A stretch of 64,000 nt of DNA from Ectobius pallidus (Eukaryota > Arthropoda > Insecta > Blattodea > Ectobiidae), in the NCBI GenBank assembly GCA_964059195.1, contig CAXKWD010000009.1:146749890-146813889 (forward strand), given 5' to 3'. Made by a program: the position numbers and the translations under genes. Of the stretch, positions 55,501-60,235 are shown piece by piece (within the stretch, counting starts at the first letter, position 1; each line of letters starts with the position of its first letter). A model generated the notes under the pieces. The model ran no database searches and was not told the origin of the DNA. It was given only the letters and a program-made list of their open reading frames with translations.

Positions 55501-57724
55501 ATTAAAAATCCAAAATTAATAAATACAAATTTCCAAAATTAAAAAAACAAACTTAAAAATTATAATTTCCAAAACTCCAAAATTTAATAAACAATAAAAT
55601 TAAAAATTAAAAAATCCAAAAATAAAAAAATAAACAACTCAAAGATCGAAAATTTAAAAAATTAAAAATTGAAAGAACCAAAATGAAAAGTCCAAAATCC
55701 AAAATTTAAAAAGTCCAAAAACCCAATATTAAAAAGTCCAATAATGCAAAATTGAAAAAAATCCAATAATTAAAAGTTGAAAAAATAAAAAATAAAATAA
55801 AGTTTTACTTGTGTCGCATGGCCTTCCACGCACTCTTTTTTTCTTTGGGTTAAGCTGTTTCTATCAACTCCATGCAACAAGCAATAATTACCTGAACTGT
55901 CAGGATTATACTGTAGATCACAGGAGAATCCAGATCCAATGGAAGCCAACAGTTAAACAAAAACTTATTGTTCACTGTTCGTAGAACCGAGTAGACAATA
56001 TGCAGGATTAAAGCAAAGATATTAGCCTTCCAAACTAAAATCTGAATTCTGGAGATTAGACCAGCCATTGTGTTGGATCCAGTTTTGGGATCTCTTTGCG
56101 GGAGTTCCGACCACGAGAAGTTCTTTATCATCACCATCAGTTTGCGCAGACCTTCCATCTTCATACTGAAACAATATGTCACTGTGTGAGGTTTGAAACC
56201 AGAAGGACACGTCTTTATAGAGCTCATTTCTATTTTTAAGTGCCAGTATGGTACTTTATGAGATTGTGTGTGGGGGACGGAAAAATGCCTGTCTGTCTGT
56301 CTTACTGTCTATCTGTCCGTCCGTGTGTCTGTACGCGCCATAACTCAAATACGCTTTATCGGATTTTCATGAAACATGGTATACGCATTTATAATGTCCA
56401 TGGGAAGAACCCTATTGATATTGAACTAAATTGGTCTAGCGGTACCGGCGTCAAACCCAATTAAGTGTTTTTATTTAAAAGCGCAATAACTCAAATACGC
56501 TTTATCGGATTTTCATGAAACTTGGTATATACATTTATAATGTACATGGGAAGACGTCTGTTGATATTGGACCAAATTGGTCGGCCGGTTCCGGAATAAT
56601 GCCCAATTTAGTGAATTTTTATGGTATTATATAACAAAAGGCCCCATAACTCAAATATGCTTTATCGGATTTTCATGAAACTTGGTAACTTATAAGAATT
56701 TATAACGTCCATGGCAAGAAGCCTATTAATTTTGGACCTAATCGGTTGACCGGTACCAGAGTAACAACTAATTAAAGGTCACGTGTTTTTTAATTTTTGT
56801 CTACCGGTATAATTTGACTGTTAACACTATTCCTTCACATATGCTTATCAAACAACACCGTCAAACTGACTGAGTTGGCCAAATGGTAACGTCTTGGACT
56901 GTATTCTAGAGGTCCCCGGGTCAAATCCTGGAGCCGGCCGATTTGACATGGAATTTTTTTATATTTTTTATTTTATTTTTTAAGTGAGTGCGCGATTGTC
57001 AAGTTATCACAAATCTGTAGTTCTGCTGACGCTGGTCGATTTTAATCTAATTAAAAAAACTTAATTTCTGCATTTCATAATTGCAATTATAATTGATTCA
57101 ACAAAAACATTCTGGCACTTCGTTATATCAGTTTACCTGATTTTATTGTGCCTGTTTTTGATGCTTTAGTACAAGTCTACCAAAAAAAAAAATCATGTAG
57201 CTATAAATTTATAAAATTGGATGAAAAAAAGTTTCTGTTAACTTGGGTTTCGACTGACCAAAGTTCAGATAAGGTGGGGTTTACTGTAGTATTAAATTTT
57301 AAGAGGGAAAATATTCCAGTGCATTCCACTGGTATCACATCAAAGTGCCGAACCTACATAGAGTCTACAAGACTGTCCCTTTGTCATCCTGTTTTATTAA
57401 AACTAATTCTGTACCAGCAATGTCTTTTTATTCATTGTTTACCTGTATTCCTACTATACACTACAAAGCAATAATATACCTGAGAAAGAAATGCGTCCAC
57501 AGGACAATCCACAAGCCCACCCCAACCCTCAAGGTTTCTGCCACCTCATCAGAGTCATCTGGATTCTTGACGACATTGAGTACCACACCAATGAATGTGA
57601 TGTATATGCATATGATAGTACAGACTCTGTAGACATTATACCAAGGCGACTTAATCTCCCATATGGGGGCAGCCCCAAGGAAAAACATTCTCCGGAGTGC
57701 TGTGAACCTTTCATCGTACATCAT
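28442..57724 (-). CDS. Insect odorant receptor (7tm_6 family), complete seven-exon gene
   Basis: Odorant receptors are seven-transmembrane ligand-gated cation channel subunits of sensory neuron membranes that pair with the co-receptor Orco. Seven exons (57480-57724, 55892-56165, 53260-53441, 35734-35833, 32060-32164, 29027-29179, 28442-28513) join in phase to about 376 residues, a normal length. Hydrophobic segments suit TM1 and TM2 (exon 1), TM3 and TM4 (exons 2-3), TM5 (exon 4), TM6 (exon 5) and TM7 (exon 7). The C-terminal region has the family pattern FVLTAGKIIPIDRHTF and a final SYSYLMFLINM. Start: the first of two adjacent ATGs at 57724; the frame stays open a little further upstream, with a possible acceptor at 57734-57735. 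Intron 3 (17.4 kb) holds nested transposons, yet no exon is damaged. Confidence 0.92.
29027..29179 (-). CDS. Odorant receptor exon 6 (conserved C-terminal motif)
   Basis: 153 nt, phase 0, acceptor GTTGCAG, donor GTAAGC. It encodes VIWESDWIGSQIPYQRNLLF, then SQEFVLTAGKIIPIDRHTF. The W...D/W...P..R..LLF..M..SQ...LTAGK..P pattern is the most conserved part of insect odorant receptors and makes the family call firm. Confidence 0.95.
29283..29410 (-). mobile_element. tRNA-derived SINE (family C), fragment
   Basis: Shares CATGAAGGTGGTAAGCCTT-like and GTACTCTTTTCTGTTAG blocks with 32190-32478. The tRNA-like head is missing. It lies in receptor intron 5. Confidence 0.7.
29496..29757. mobile_element. 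Small MITE in receptor intron 5
   Basis: The inverted ends GAGGACCGTTTTTTTCAAAA and (reverse sense) GAGGACCGTTTTTCCAAAAT both lead into CGCTTTATGCA. An inner AAAACTCGCTTT / AAAGCGAGTTTT hairpin lies at 29521-29557. Confidence 0.75.
30950..31450 (+). pseudogene. hAT-type transposase C-terminal remnant
   Basis: With frame breaks the plus strand reads LYRRDLETKTFAHFKYLMK, LPDVQVETEEYLCKMFGLAK, then FWKKVPEEKYPLTKECAKR, SIFGRLNCCTQCLSSYRSE and LTDGNLSELV. The last part matches the hAT dimerisation region (usually FWKLV..KYP, then FGSTYVCESLFS, then YRSRLTDEHL). It resembles ZBED/GTF2IRD2-type proteins. Degenerate; it lies in receptor intron 5 on the opposite strand. Confidence 0.75.
32060..32164 (-). 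CDS. Odorant receptor exon 5 (TM6)
   Basis: 105 nt, phase 0 both sides, acceptor ATTTACAG, donor GTTAGT. It encodes PSGNLEEIIEIF, then a strongly hydrophobic run through LLLFCICFFG, then SELTEE. This corresponds to TM6 and the start of the last cytosolic loop. A tRNA-derived SINE lies just upstream in the intron (32190-32478). Confidence 0.9.
32190..32478 (-). mobile_element. tRNA-derived SINE (family C), full copy in receptor intron 4
   Basis: Minus-strand head CGTAGCGTAGTGGTTGAGAC (A box) and GTCGTGGGTTTGATCCTCG (B box), body with GGTGGTAAGG-related sequence and a T/A end near 32190. It starts only 26 bases from exon 5. Confidence 0.85.
32671..33040 (+). mobile_element. Helitron family 1 relative, truncated
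   Basis: Shares CGCGAGTTATGAGTGAAAAA and TTTCGAAGCATCAGTTTT with 23760-24979. A (TG)n run is at 32699-32722. No CTAG end was found. Confidence 0.6.
33259..34402 (+). mobile_element. Helitron family 1 relative split by a GGGCCC-ended MITE
   Basis: The start is like CTATATAAATAAAAACTAAT and the end like GGGAGAAGCCGTGGGGATCT, a decayed form of the family 1 hairpin. Between AATTGTTA (33530) and TATTAATTG (34344) lies another element. Confidence 0.6.
33531..34343. mobile_element. 813 bp TIR element with GGGCCC ends
   Basis: The left GGGCCCTGATTTATTGGTGA and right (reverse sense) GGGCCCGTATTTTTTGGTAA are inverted. The inside repeats TTTCG(T/C)G motifs. The target duplication is unclear and the superfamily was not assigned. 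Confidence 0.7.
34440..34600 (+). mobile_element. Helitron family 2, 3' end fragment
   Basis: Ends CGAGCGACGCCGGGCC, TTTTAAGCTAG (34597-34600), then T. It shares the CTTCATAAGTTA-type body with the minus-strand copy at 50811-51883. 34601-35150 shows nothing recognisable. Confidence 0.75.
35155..35670 (+). mobile_element. mariner-like 5' fragment
   Basis: Starts at a TATA-flanked CAGGGTGAATCACCTAAAAC and has ATGGGTTTTACCAATGCAGA at 35597, reading MGFTNAEKAGIENQNF, like the start of a mariner/Tc-type transposase. No right end was seen; exon 4 follows at 35734. Confidence 0.55.
35734..35833 (-). CDS. Odorant receptor exon 4 (TM5), next to a LINE tail
   Basis: 100 nt, acceptor AATTTCAG, donor GTAAGT. 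It encodes YMHLLEDTFHMVLLAPLLGA and CLAAFTAIN, the start of TM5. Only about 18 bases separate the acceptor AG from the tail of a minus-strand LINE, so the polypyrimidine tract is the short TTTGACTTTAATTTCAG. Phase agrees on both sides. Confidence 0.88.
36585..36968 (+). CDS. RTE LINE endonuclease domain, N-terminal part
   Basis: 128 codons up to the insertion point. It starts MRIGSWNVLTLYQTGAL, the first strand of an AP-type (EEP) endonuclease, followed by DITAIQEMRWIG with the catalytic glutamate and INYSLICAHAPTEE. Codon 128 (AAT at 36966-36968) is the last base set before the LTR element; the next codon is AAA at 47902. The frame is open upstream to 36489, so the true start could be earlier. 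Confidence 0.9.
36969..40003 (-). repeat. 3' LTR of the gypsy-type element, with extra U5-side sequence
   Basis: 37341-40003 matches the 5' LTR. A further 372 bp (36969-37340) has no counterpart in the 5' LTR. It contains TGTGACG twice on the plus strand, at 36969 and 37051; each would be a proper LTR terminus (CGTCACA in element sense). The 37051 copy is preceded by CCAAAATC, the same bases that flank the primer binding site. The start TGTCACG at 40003 abuts the polypurine tract. Confidence 0.85.
40004..40020 (-). other. Polypurine tract of the gypsy-type element
   Basis: Minus-strand GGTGAGTGGGGGAAGAA directly precedes the 3' LTR start TGTCACG, the position and composition of a plus-strand primer. 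Confidence 0.8.
40095..40376 (-). pseudogene. Integrase C-terminus in a shifted frame (GPY/F-type module)
   Basis: About 93 residues containing YYNLRRREMRFRPGDLVLRR and LSAKFVGPYIIKKKF, the usual end of gypsy integrase with a GPY/F-like motif. It belongs to pol but lies in a different frame, overlapping the pol stop by a few bases. The junction is at a run of A then G (near 40385-40393, minus sense GAAAAAGGG), so a one-base slip, real or a sequencing error, is the simplest cause. It is not an envelope gene: there is no signal peptide and no transmembrane segment. Confidence 0.85.
40369..43248 (-). CDS. pol: Pol polyprotein: protease, reverse transcriptase, RNase H, integrase
   Basis: About 960 residues in the same frame as gag. 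Aspartic protease LIDSGSDKTYV near residue 30; RT with the active site FCYLDDIVLIS near 350; RNase H beginning VLQTDASFSGLGAAL; an H2C2 zinc finger with HMGIAKTFFRI and CEICQRQ; integrase core with TDLLGPYP, MDNGPQYTS and SPQGNPVERVN. No ATG starts this frame right after gag: the first is at 43243-43245 and the frame is open back to the gag stop, so it is probably made as Gag-Pol. The frame is cut off at 40369 just after LNKLKK, and the rest of the integrase C-terminus continues in the next frame. Confidence 0.93.
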   Translation of the reverse strand: MMLNINPTDLVNGDRCFVEILLEDITFIALIDSGSDKTYVGEKGDFLCKMLDLAVEESEVRVVQLADKTYSSITGERTFEMKLQDRIFQIKCKIMPNLAVDMILGMDVLKQIGLVVDLQDGTWYFKDEPAKIFQFVKAIDLKEEDQLHNILTLPTPQERDRLNMFLENQLQKFDQCTGLTDLISHVIDTGDAKPIKQRYYPVSPILEKVIHAEIDKMLLEKVIEPSNSPWSSPVVMVKKPDRTWRFCVDFRKVNNCTKRDSYPLPYIEHVLSKLRHARYISTIDLKNGYWQVPLDEASKEKTAFTVPGRGLYQFRVMPFGIHNAPASFQRLVDTILREEIGEKCFCYLDDIVLISETFEEHLSLLEKVLEKLRKANLKINREKSKFCRSELKYLGHIITPLGIAVDSDKISCILEYPAPTKVKEVRAFLGLASWYRRFIPFFSEVVKPLTALLKKNQKWRWTKECQESFDELKSKLSSSPILTCPDYTKPLVLQTDASFSGLGAALIQTGEEGEEKVIAYASRTLTVGEQKWAIVEKELLAILWAVQKFRPYLEGYHFKVYTDHFALKWLNTLQNPTGRLARWSLLLQEYDFEVIHRPGRLQKVPDALSRIHEGKVQEKTVEEEFCLLLTDNSEVVEWENIQDAWYVKRKEQVQSKPKFWPDWKVVDEKLYHLRLDQLEQTLEGTVNRWKLVIPQDFRIKVLQECHDAPTAGHMGIAKTFFRIANKYYWPGMFRDVAKYVTACEICQRQKVLQTAQAGPMHFYQKEKPWMTVATDLLGPYPRSKKGNRYVIVFQDTFTKYVECKALRKATSRAVTEAFYELIILKWGIPGYLLMDNGPQYTSKLMREIAKAFNITPCYLPVYSPQGNPVERVNRVLKTMISSYIQKDQTVWDVYLREFNFAINTAKHSSTGCTPYMLNYGKEPEIISRIEKVENQPIHKEIPKIWVERLNKLKKGTFNG
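43264..43275 (-). promoter_or_regulatory. Probable UGA readthrough site between gag and pol
   Basis: On the minus strand the gag stop is TGA (43275-43273) followed directly by CAATTA and then ACT. Gag and pol share one frame, and the next nine codons are open. CAAUUA after a stop is the classic leaky context (CARYYA) known from tobamovirus-type readthrough. This suggests Gag-Pol is produced by partial readthrough rather than by a frameshift. It is an inference from sequence; no downstream structure was modelled. Confidence 0.75.
43273..44637 (-). CDS. gag: Gag of the gypsy-type element: SAP-like N-terminus and two zinc knuckles
   Basis: 454 residues, intact. Gag forms the capsid-like particle and packages RNA. 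Residues about 18-52 (IRKLRKADLEAECDRVKLP, then TRDELRQRLLDY) look like a SAP DNA-binding helix pair, which is uncommon in Gag. The middle has the retrotransposon capsid pattern (ALLWYRNRL, WEAFLKEFREYY). The C-terminus has two CCHC knuckles, CWNCDKIGHRQFEC and CYNCNKFGHRSIDC. It ends with a UGA that is in frame with pol (see the stop-context entry). The start is the first ATG of the frame. Confidence 0.92.
   Translation of the reverse strand: MATYVDPYAQIRAAELTQAIRKLRKADLEAECDRVKLPTTGTRDELRQRLLDYARKNPQSFQVLITAFALSQEVLEEDLVEHNITVPQDSYGDVVYTWVKLMRRKAMAVADSEEVVPVVPSFTIQLEPHKPNTLDLVRKWNIKFKPGDSIYLFLERLEDLKQSSKLQGVELLSVLPEILQDSALLWYRNRLTDWPTWEAFLKEFREYYLPIDEEDSLLDEIRQRTQGPKESIFDYVNAIQTLMRRLSTPMSPQQMMKTVIKNLRPDVKLYLRPAEIQTITDLIRVGRQYEQILLDSERYIPPPTQVRATIKETAYKPQRQVVIPSVHTALGIQGKQELPSSELQKKPSVSFSAKTWDKERNSSHVNDSRIVKVIENKERQDESRDNGKNTTSRFSNNQRCWNCDKIGHRQFECKAPRRVTPRTTIKCYNCNKFGHRSIDCRMPQERKVRPTNSL
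44841..45228 (-). repeat. Five primer-binding-site-like motifs in the 5' leader
   Basis: Plus-strand motifs of the form CACGCTATGGG...CAAAAT occur at 44841-44865, 44887-44909, 45007-45028, 45064-45088 and 45206-45228, the last being the presumed true site. The copy at 44901-44920 also carries TATGACGACT right after CCAAAATA. This resembles the site/LTR-end junction CCAAAATC-TGTGACGACT seen at 37043-37060. Confidence 0.7.
45207..45224 (-). other. Primer binding site of the gypsy-type element
   Basis: Minus-strand TGGCGCCCATATCGTGGG starts with the TGG expected to pair with a tRNA CCA end, and lies a few bases inside the 5' LTR. The tRNA was not identified. Confidence 0.75.
45237..47897 (-). 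repeat. 5' LTR of the gypsy-type element
   Basis: About 2661 bp, aligning along its whole length with 37341-40003. In element orientation it begins TGTCACGTAGC. Its U5 side stops at the primer binding site without the expected terminal CA, reading GGGCCGTAAAAGATTTTGG; the U5 end seems deleted compared with the other LTR. Short ORFs on either strand occur identically in both LTRs and carry no recognisable domain, so I do not annotate them as genes. Confidence 0.9.
47902..50469 (+). CDS. RTE LINE endonuclease C-terminus and reverse transcriptase
   Basis: 855 codons plus stop, in frame with 36585-36968. Endonuclease motifs continue as VILGDMNAKVG and IDSDHYLMIAK. Reverse transcriptase motifs: NYRGISLLCVVYKIFSNIL, CGFRKGRSTIDQ, FIDFRSAYDSID (first catalytic Asp), NGVRQGDALACLLFNIA and the active site AYADDIIIIG. 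It ends with RLQWIGHVVRANDD and GRPKLRWEESVRKD, the usual C-terminus of this LINE group (also seen in the CFDP2-type endonuclease relatives). It nicks target DNA and primes reverse transcription there. The ATG at 47941 is an internal methionine, not a start. Confidence 0.93.
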   Translation, partial: KCPKGDCKVILGDMNAKVGKENIYMPVIGKYSLHSESNDNGTRMINFAAARNMVVGSTMFPHKDIHKITWKSPDGNVRNQIDHLLMDARHFSNLMDVRSYKGANIDSDHYLMIAKIRSRISNIRKTIGLQGRKFNCGRLKEPEIAARYTNMINEGLTDLTDSGSVSDVWKDLSKVLTSAAELTLGRTDKPSHSNWFDNECKQVTELKNVAYGRMQQRNHTRGSVEAYREARRTEKKLHRKKKREFEKKELMELDNLKKSNEVRAFYQKLNKSRKDFQPRTTMCRDKEGTILSNNATILERWSQHFSELLNDDAQSQKYQNEKENLRIENLRIENLENIESETEVMEPDIIEVQMAVDKLKNNKAPGFDLIQAELVKHAGAEYIKHLHQLMINIWKTEMIPEEWETSLICPIHKRGDVMDCSNYRGISLLCVVYKIFSNILFSKLAPFVEGVMGDYQCGFRKGRSTIDQIFILRQVLEKCTEFGVNLHCLFIDFRSAYDSIDRRKLYAAMEELQIPPKLIRLVKLTMEKTQGRIKIQNMISDPITYDNGVRQGDALACLLFNIAVEKVVRESGINTRGIIFFKSVQFMAYADDIIIIGRTQRSMKEAFIEFERTARKMKLQINENKTKYMPVIRNDNIHSLDHIEIGPYKFETVNSFIYLGSEINFRNNSSAEIKRRVLLANKCSFGLRRHFKSQLISRSTKILMYKVLLRPVLTYASETWPITSADERSLGIFERRILRFIFGPVEESGIWRRRYNFELYELFKEPDITTYIKIKRLQWIGHVVRANDDRTVKKVFSTAPEGTRKVGRPKLRWEESVRKDIQILGIRNWRSVALVREEWRSLLQKARAHKGLSCY
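50811..51883 (-). mobile_element. Helitron (family 2), with two tandem 3' ends
   Basis: Minus strand: begins TCTCTATATATATAAAAGG at 51883 and ends with a GC hairpin (CCCGGGCGACGCCGGG) and CTTTTAAGCTAG at 51084. A second, similar 3' end follows, finishing CTAG at 50811-50814. The host bases are A before and T after, with no duplication. Removing the element closes the LINE reading frame (TGT-ATT-TAT-ATA). Non-autonomous: no Rep/helicase coding was seen. Confidence 0.88.
51947..52571. mobile_element. Tc1-like non-autonomous element in the jockey-like LINE
   Basis: 625 bp with inverted ends CACTGACCAGCAAA and TTTGCTGGTCAGTG, flanked by TA at 51945-51946 and 52572-52573. Around 52302 the plus strand reads MPISLEDVAKAIALINDERS, like the helix-turn-helix start of a Tc1-type transposase, then decays. 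LINE coding sequence resumes on both sides. Confidence 0.88.
53260..53441 (-). CDS. Odorant receptor exon 3
   Basis: 182 nt, acceptor CTGGCAG, donor GTGAGT. It encodes GIGSVAMASIMFGVMSLYAV, then QLQKLQISIQSI and the family-typical VRCIKHHQEI. This is the intracellular loop before TM5, where many receptors read CVRHH. It ends phase 2 and joins exon 4 through an AAG lysine codon across the 17.4 kb intron. Confidence 0.91.
53558..53697 (+). mobile_element. tRNA-derived SINE (family A), first part
   Basis: The head reads TCTTGTGGTTAGCGTC (A box) and GGTTCAATTCCCAG (B box), with a body GCACTCAGCCTCGTGATTC. The same family, minus strand, is at 2761-3063. The SINE is cut by a TIR element (53698-54812) and seems to resume at about 54813-54865 with GGAAACCACCATTAATGG. 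Confidence 0.8.
53698..54812. mobile_element. 1.1 kb TIR element of unassigned superfamily, inserted in a SINE
   Basis: The ends are inverted: left AGGGTCAGGGGAAAAAAGCA, right (reverse sense) AGGGTCGGGGGAAAAAACCA. A third copy of GGAAAAAAGCAGGTAAGTCA lies inside at about 53918. The minus strand at 54231-54506 has an open stretch with LWNLKALMETPEDFKEMV and FKTQPIKVISSASNHSRMLQ, surrounded by stops. I do not recognise the protein; it may be a transposase remnant. No clear target duplication. Confidence 0.6.
55127..55206. repeat. Paralogous empty site of the family 1 Helitron
   Basis: CTCAATGGCAATAG, TCTAAAGGTA and TATTATCTATTTTATGG run on continuously here. The same sequence at 23721-23759 and 24980-25020 is split by the Helitron. 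Confidence 0.85.
55207..55795 (+). repeat. A-rich quasi-periodic tract nearly without G
   Basis: About 590 bases of varied repeats of AAAATCCAAAATTAAAAA-like words. G is very rare on this strand and no fixed period was seen. Receptor intron 2. Confidence 0.75.
55892..56165 (-). CDS. Odorant receptor exon 2
   Basis: 274 nt, acceptor TTTCAG, donor GTAATT. It begins MKMEGLRKLMVMIKNFSW, with a leucine-rich amphipathic loop, then the hydrophobic ANIFALILHIVYSVL, then SPVIYSIILTVQ entering TM4. Its ends match exon 1 (phase 2) and exon 3 (phase 0). Confidence 0.9.
56238..57121 (+). mobile_element. Repeat family R1, copy 4 (most complete)
   Basis: Starts AAGTGCCAGTATGG and ends CATTCTGGCACTT (inverted). 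Between them: (CTGT)n, three units of about 130-160 bp each with AACTCAAATACGCTTTATCG and TTTTCATGAAACTTGGTA, then a tRNA-like block (56866-56945: GGCCAAATGGTAACGTC and GGTCAAATCCTGG), then an AT-rich tail. The last unit ends ACCGGTACCAGAGTAA. Receptor intron 1. Confidence 0.8.
57480..57724 (-). CDS. Odorant receptor exon 1 (N-terminus, TM1-TM2)
   Basis: Encodes MMYDERFTALRRMFFLGAAP, the cytosolic N-terminus, then the hydrophobic VCTIICIYITFIGVVLNVV and LRVGVGLWIVLWTHFFL. It ends CTCAG before GTATAT, phase 2. The split serine codon is completed by the T that opens exon 2. Confidence 0.9.
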
Positions 57725-58164
57725 ACTCAGTAACTGTGTGTGGAAATGGCACGTTTCATTCAACAACCATTAATTATTCACATATGTTAAATTTTTTATT
57801 GTGGCAATTCTTGTAATTTCTCTATTACTCTTTGTAAAGACATAAGTTGACAATGTCTCTTTTCTCACCGCAAGTTTTACTGATTGCACATAATTTATAC
57901 ATGTTGAAGTTATGGTGTACAATTTTTTGTCAAAACTAACTTCCACTGAAGGCATTATACAAAATATGTATATTTTACATTCAGTGGAGGTCGACAAAGT
58001 AATCACAAGAGCTTGAAAAAATGTGACATGCTACACTCACATAACTTTCTCTACCCTTAGCACAGGCAATACAAGTTTCTCACTTCAAATAATTCTGACA
58101 GAATAAGCGAGTACAAGAAACTGCCAGCATACAATTGTAAGCCCTCTAGAAAAACTGTATTATA

Positions 58165-60140
58165 CACTGTGTCTGGGAAAGACCTGATGAAAAAGAAATA
58201 ATGATATATCTGAAACTATTACAGTTACTACTTCAGTATTTTCGCAGTTAGAAAGACAAATTCAATAAGTTTTGTTTTGTAGCATCTCGTAATGCACATG
58301 AGCATGCACATTGTTTTTGCATGAGGAGAAACGAGAAAAAGCTCATTCTGCGCAGCGTGTGTCGTCAGTCTTATTAAGTTGTACGTGTGGTGTACAGCCT
58401 ACAGCCGAACAACGTTTACCACAGTAGAGAAAGCAGAATGTTTTATGGCTTGCTGAATTGAAGTCAGTTTTAGTTTAGTTTAGTTTAGTTTATTTCATCC
58501 TCTGGATCATTACAAAATGATATGGGACACAATTTGATGGAGTTATACAATAAAGTGGACAACAAAATACAATACAATACAATGCAAATTAATAAAATAT
58601 AGATGATTACAATACAATACAAATGAATAAAACATAGATGATTACAATAAAAAACAAATGAATAGAACATAGATGATTACAATGAAAATTATTAATTACT
58701 ACAGGATTTAGCTTGCTTACATTGACTAGTCGAGACTATGAATGGAGTTGTTTTAGTTAAAACGTTGAGTCTAAGTAATCTTTAATACTAAGGAACTTGC
58801 CATTCAGGAGTATATCTTTTAGTTTTCCCTTGAAAGTTTTGATGTTGGATTTTGTTATTTCTGGTGGCAGTTTATTGTACATGAGAATTCCTGTGTGAGA
58901 TATGCTAAGTAAGCTTTTGGTAAGTCTATGGCTGTCCAAATGTAAGTTATTAAATGTTCTTGTGTGATGATTATGTATCTCAGAGTTTAGACGAAATTCG
59001 GTTTTATTCTTGTGGATGAAGAGTAACGTTTCAAGTATATATAAGCACAGTACAGGTAAGATTCCTATTTTTCCAAGGAGCTCTTTGGTTGGTGTTCTAA
59101 TGGGTAAGTGGAAAATTGTTTTTAGTATCTGCTTTTGCAATTTGAAAATGCAATCAGCTTTTGGAGATGAGCCCCAAAAGGGGATCCCGTATCTAATTAG
59201 GGATTCAACACAAGAGTAGTAGACTACTTTCAAGACTTGTGTGGAGCAGGTTTTAGATAGGACACGAAGAGCAAAGGAAAGTTTGCAGAGGCGTTTGCTG
59301 AGCTCAGAAATGTGCTTTTCCCAAGATAGATCAGAGTCGATCCAAACTCCTAGAAATTTTGTCTCACTTTTGTTAGCTAAAGGATGATTGTTTATTTGCA
59401 CAAGTAAGTTATTTTTTTGGGCCTGAGAATTAAAGTGAAGGTATACGCATTTGTCAACATTAATTAATAGCATGTTTTCTTTAAGCCAACGTTCAATGTT
59501 GTTATTAACTTCATTGACTTTGATTTGAAGTGAGTTAATATCAGTACAGTCGTGTACATCGTTATTTCCAAACAGACAAAGGCCGAAATCCTCCCGCATG
59601 AAACAGCATTCTTCATTGGCACAAGCGATTTCTGGAGACAGGTAATGTTGAGTCACAGCAGGGAAAAGCAAAGAAATCACATATAAACGACAATGACATT
59701 TAAAGGGTAAGGGCTGCTTTTGTAAGAAGCCTGAGGAAATCCATTTGTGAGGCGGCAAGACCACTGCAAATGCCAAAATCCACAGTCCATGGGAGAGAAG
59801 GACCTACACCATGGCCACCAAGGACATGACACCACTGGATTTCTTTCTGTGGGGTTTTGTGAAAGACAAAGTGTATCGCACGCCTATGACTGATATTACA
59901 GATTTACGTGGCCGAATCTACAATGCAATAGGACTAGTCACACTGGAGATGCTTTCGCATGTGTGGCATGAAAATGAGTTTTGTCTGGACATAGCCCGGG
60001 CCACAAATGGTGCTCAACATAGAGGCTTATTAAAACTCATCGTGTTTCTCTTTGTAACTGTGAAAACATCACAGCAATAAATGCAATAGTTTCAGATATA
60101 TAATTATTTCATTTTCATCAGGTCTTTCCCGGTCACGGTG
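58165..60140 (+). mobile_element. mariner-type element with internally deleted transposase, split by a LINE
   Basis: Inverted ends CACTGTGTCTGGGAAAGACC and (reverse sense) CACCGTGACCGGGAAAGACC, each beside TA. Plus-strand coding pieces: FTTVEKAECF near 58417, an N-terminal transposase motif; after the LINE GCFCKKPEEIHL near 59717; then DMTPLDFFLWGFVKDKVYRT at 59823. Stops and a deletion make it dead. LINE insertion at 58462-59648. Confidence 0.85.
58462..59648 (-). pseudogene. 5'-truncated jockey/CR1-like LINE in the mariner element
   Basis: From the minus-strand 5' end the frame runs from DFGLCLFGNND just after the RT active site to the stop at 58757. Motifs are RWLKENMLLINVDKCVYLHF, KFLGVWIDSDLSWEKHI, LKVVYYSCVESLIRYGIPFW and LGKIGILPVLCLYILETLLF, the RT thumb of jockey/CR1 LINEs, followed by a 3' region and an (AAACT)n tail at about 58465-58485. 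Possible AGTCA duplication. The frame is open to 59776, but the first part is antisense to the transposase. Confidence 0.85.
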
Positions 60141-60235
60141 TATAACAAACCATTGATAATAAGAAATCATTAAGTCTTCTAAACAGCTTTACTACATCAC
60201 TATTTTGCTTTAATACAATTATTATGAAGAATATA

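Noticed and set aside
56022..56210. A second minus-strand frame over odorant receptor exon 2
   Set aside because: Alternative-frame shadow; it breaks the phase with exons 1 and 3.
56866..56945. A genuine tRNA gene
   Set aside because: Good A and B boxes, but no full cloverleaf, and the same block recurs within a repeat family at 7340-7420 and 22573-22645.
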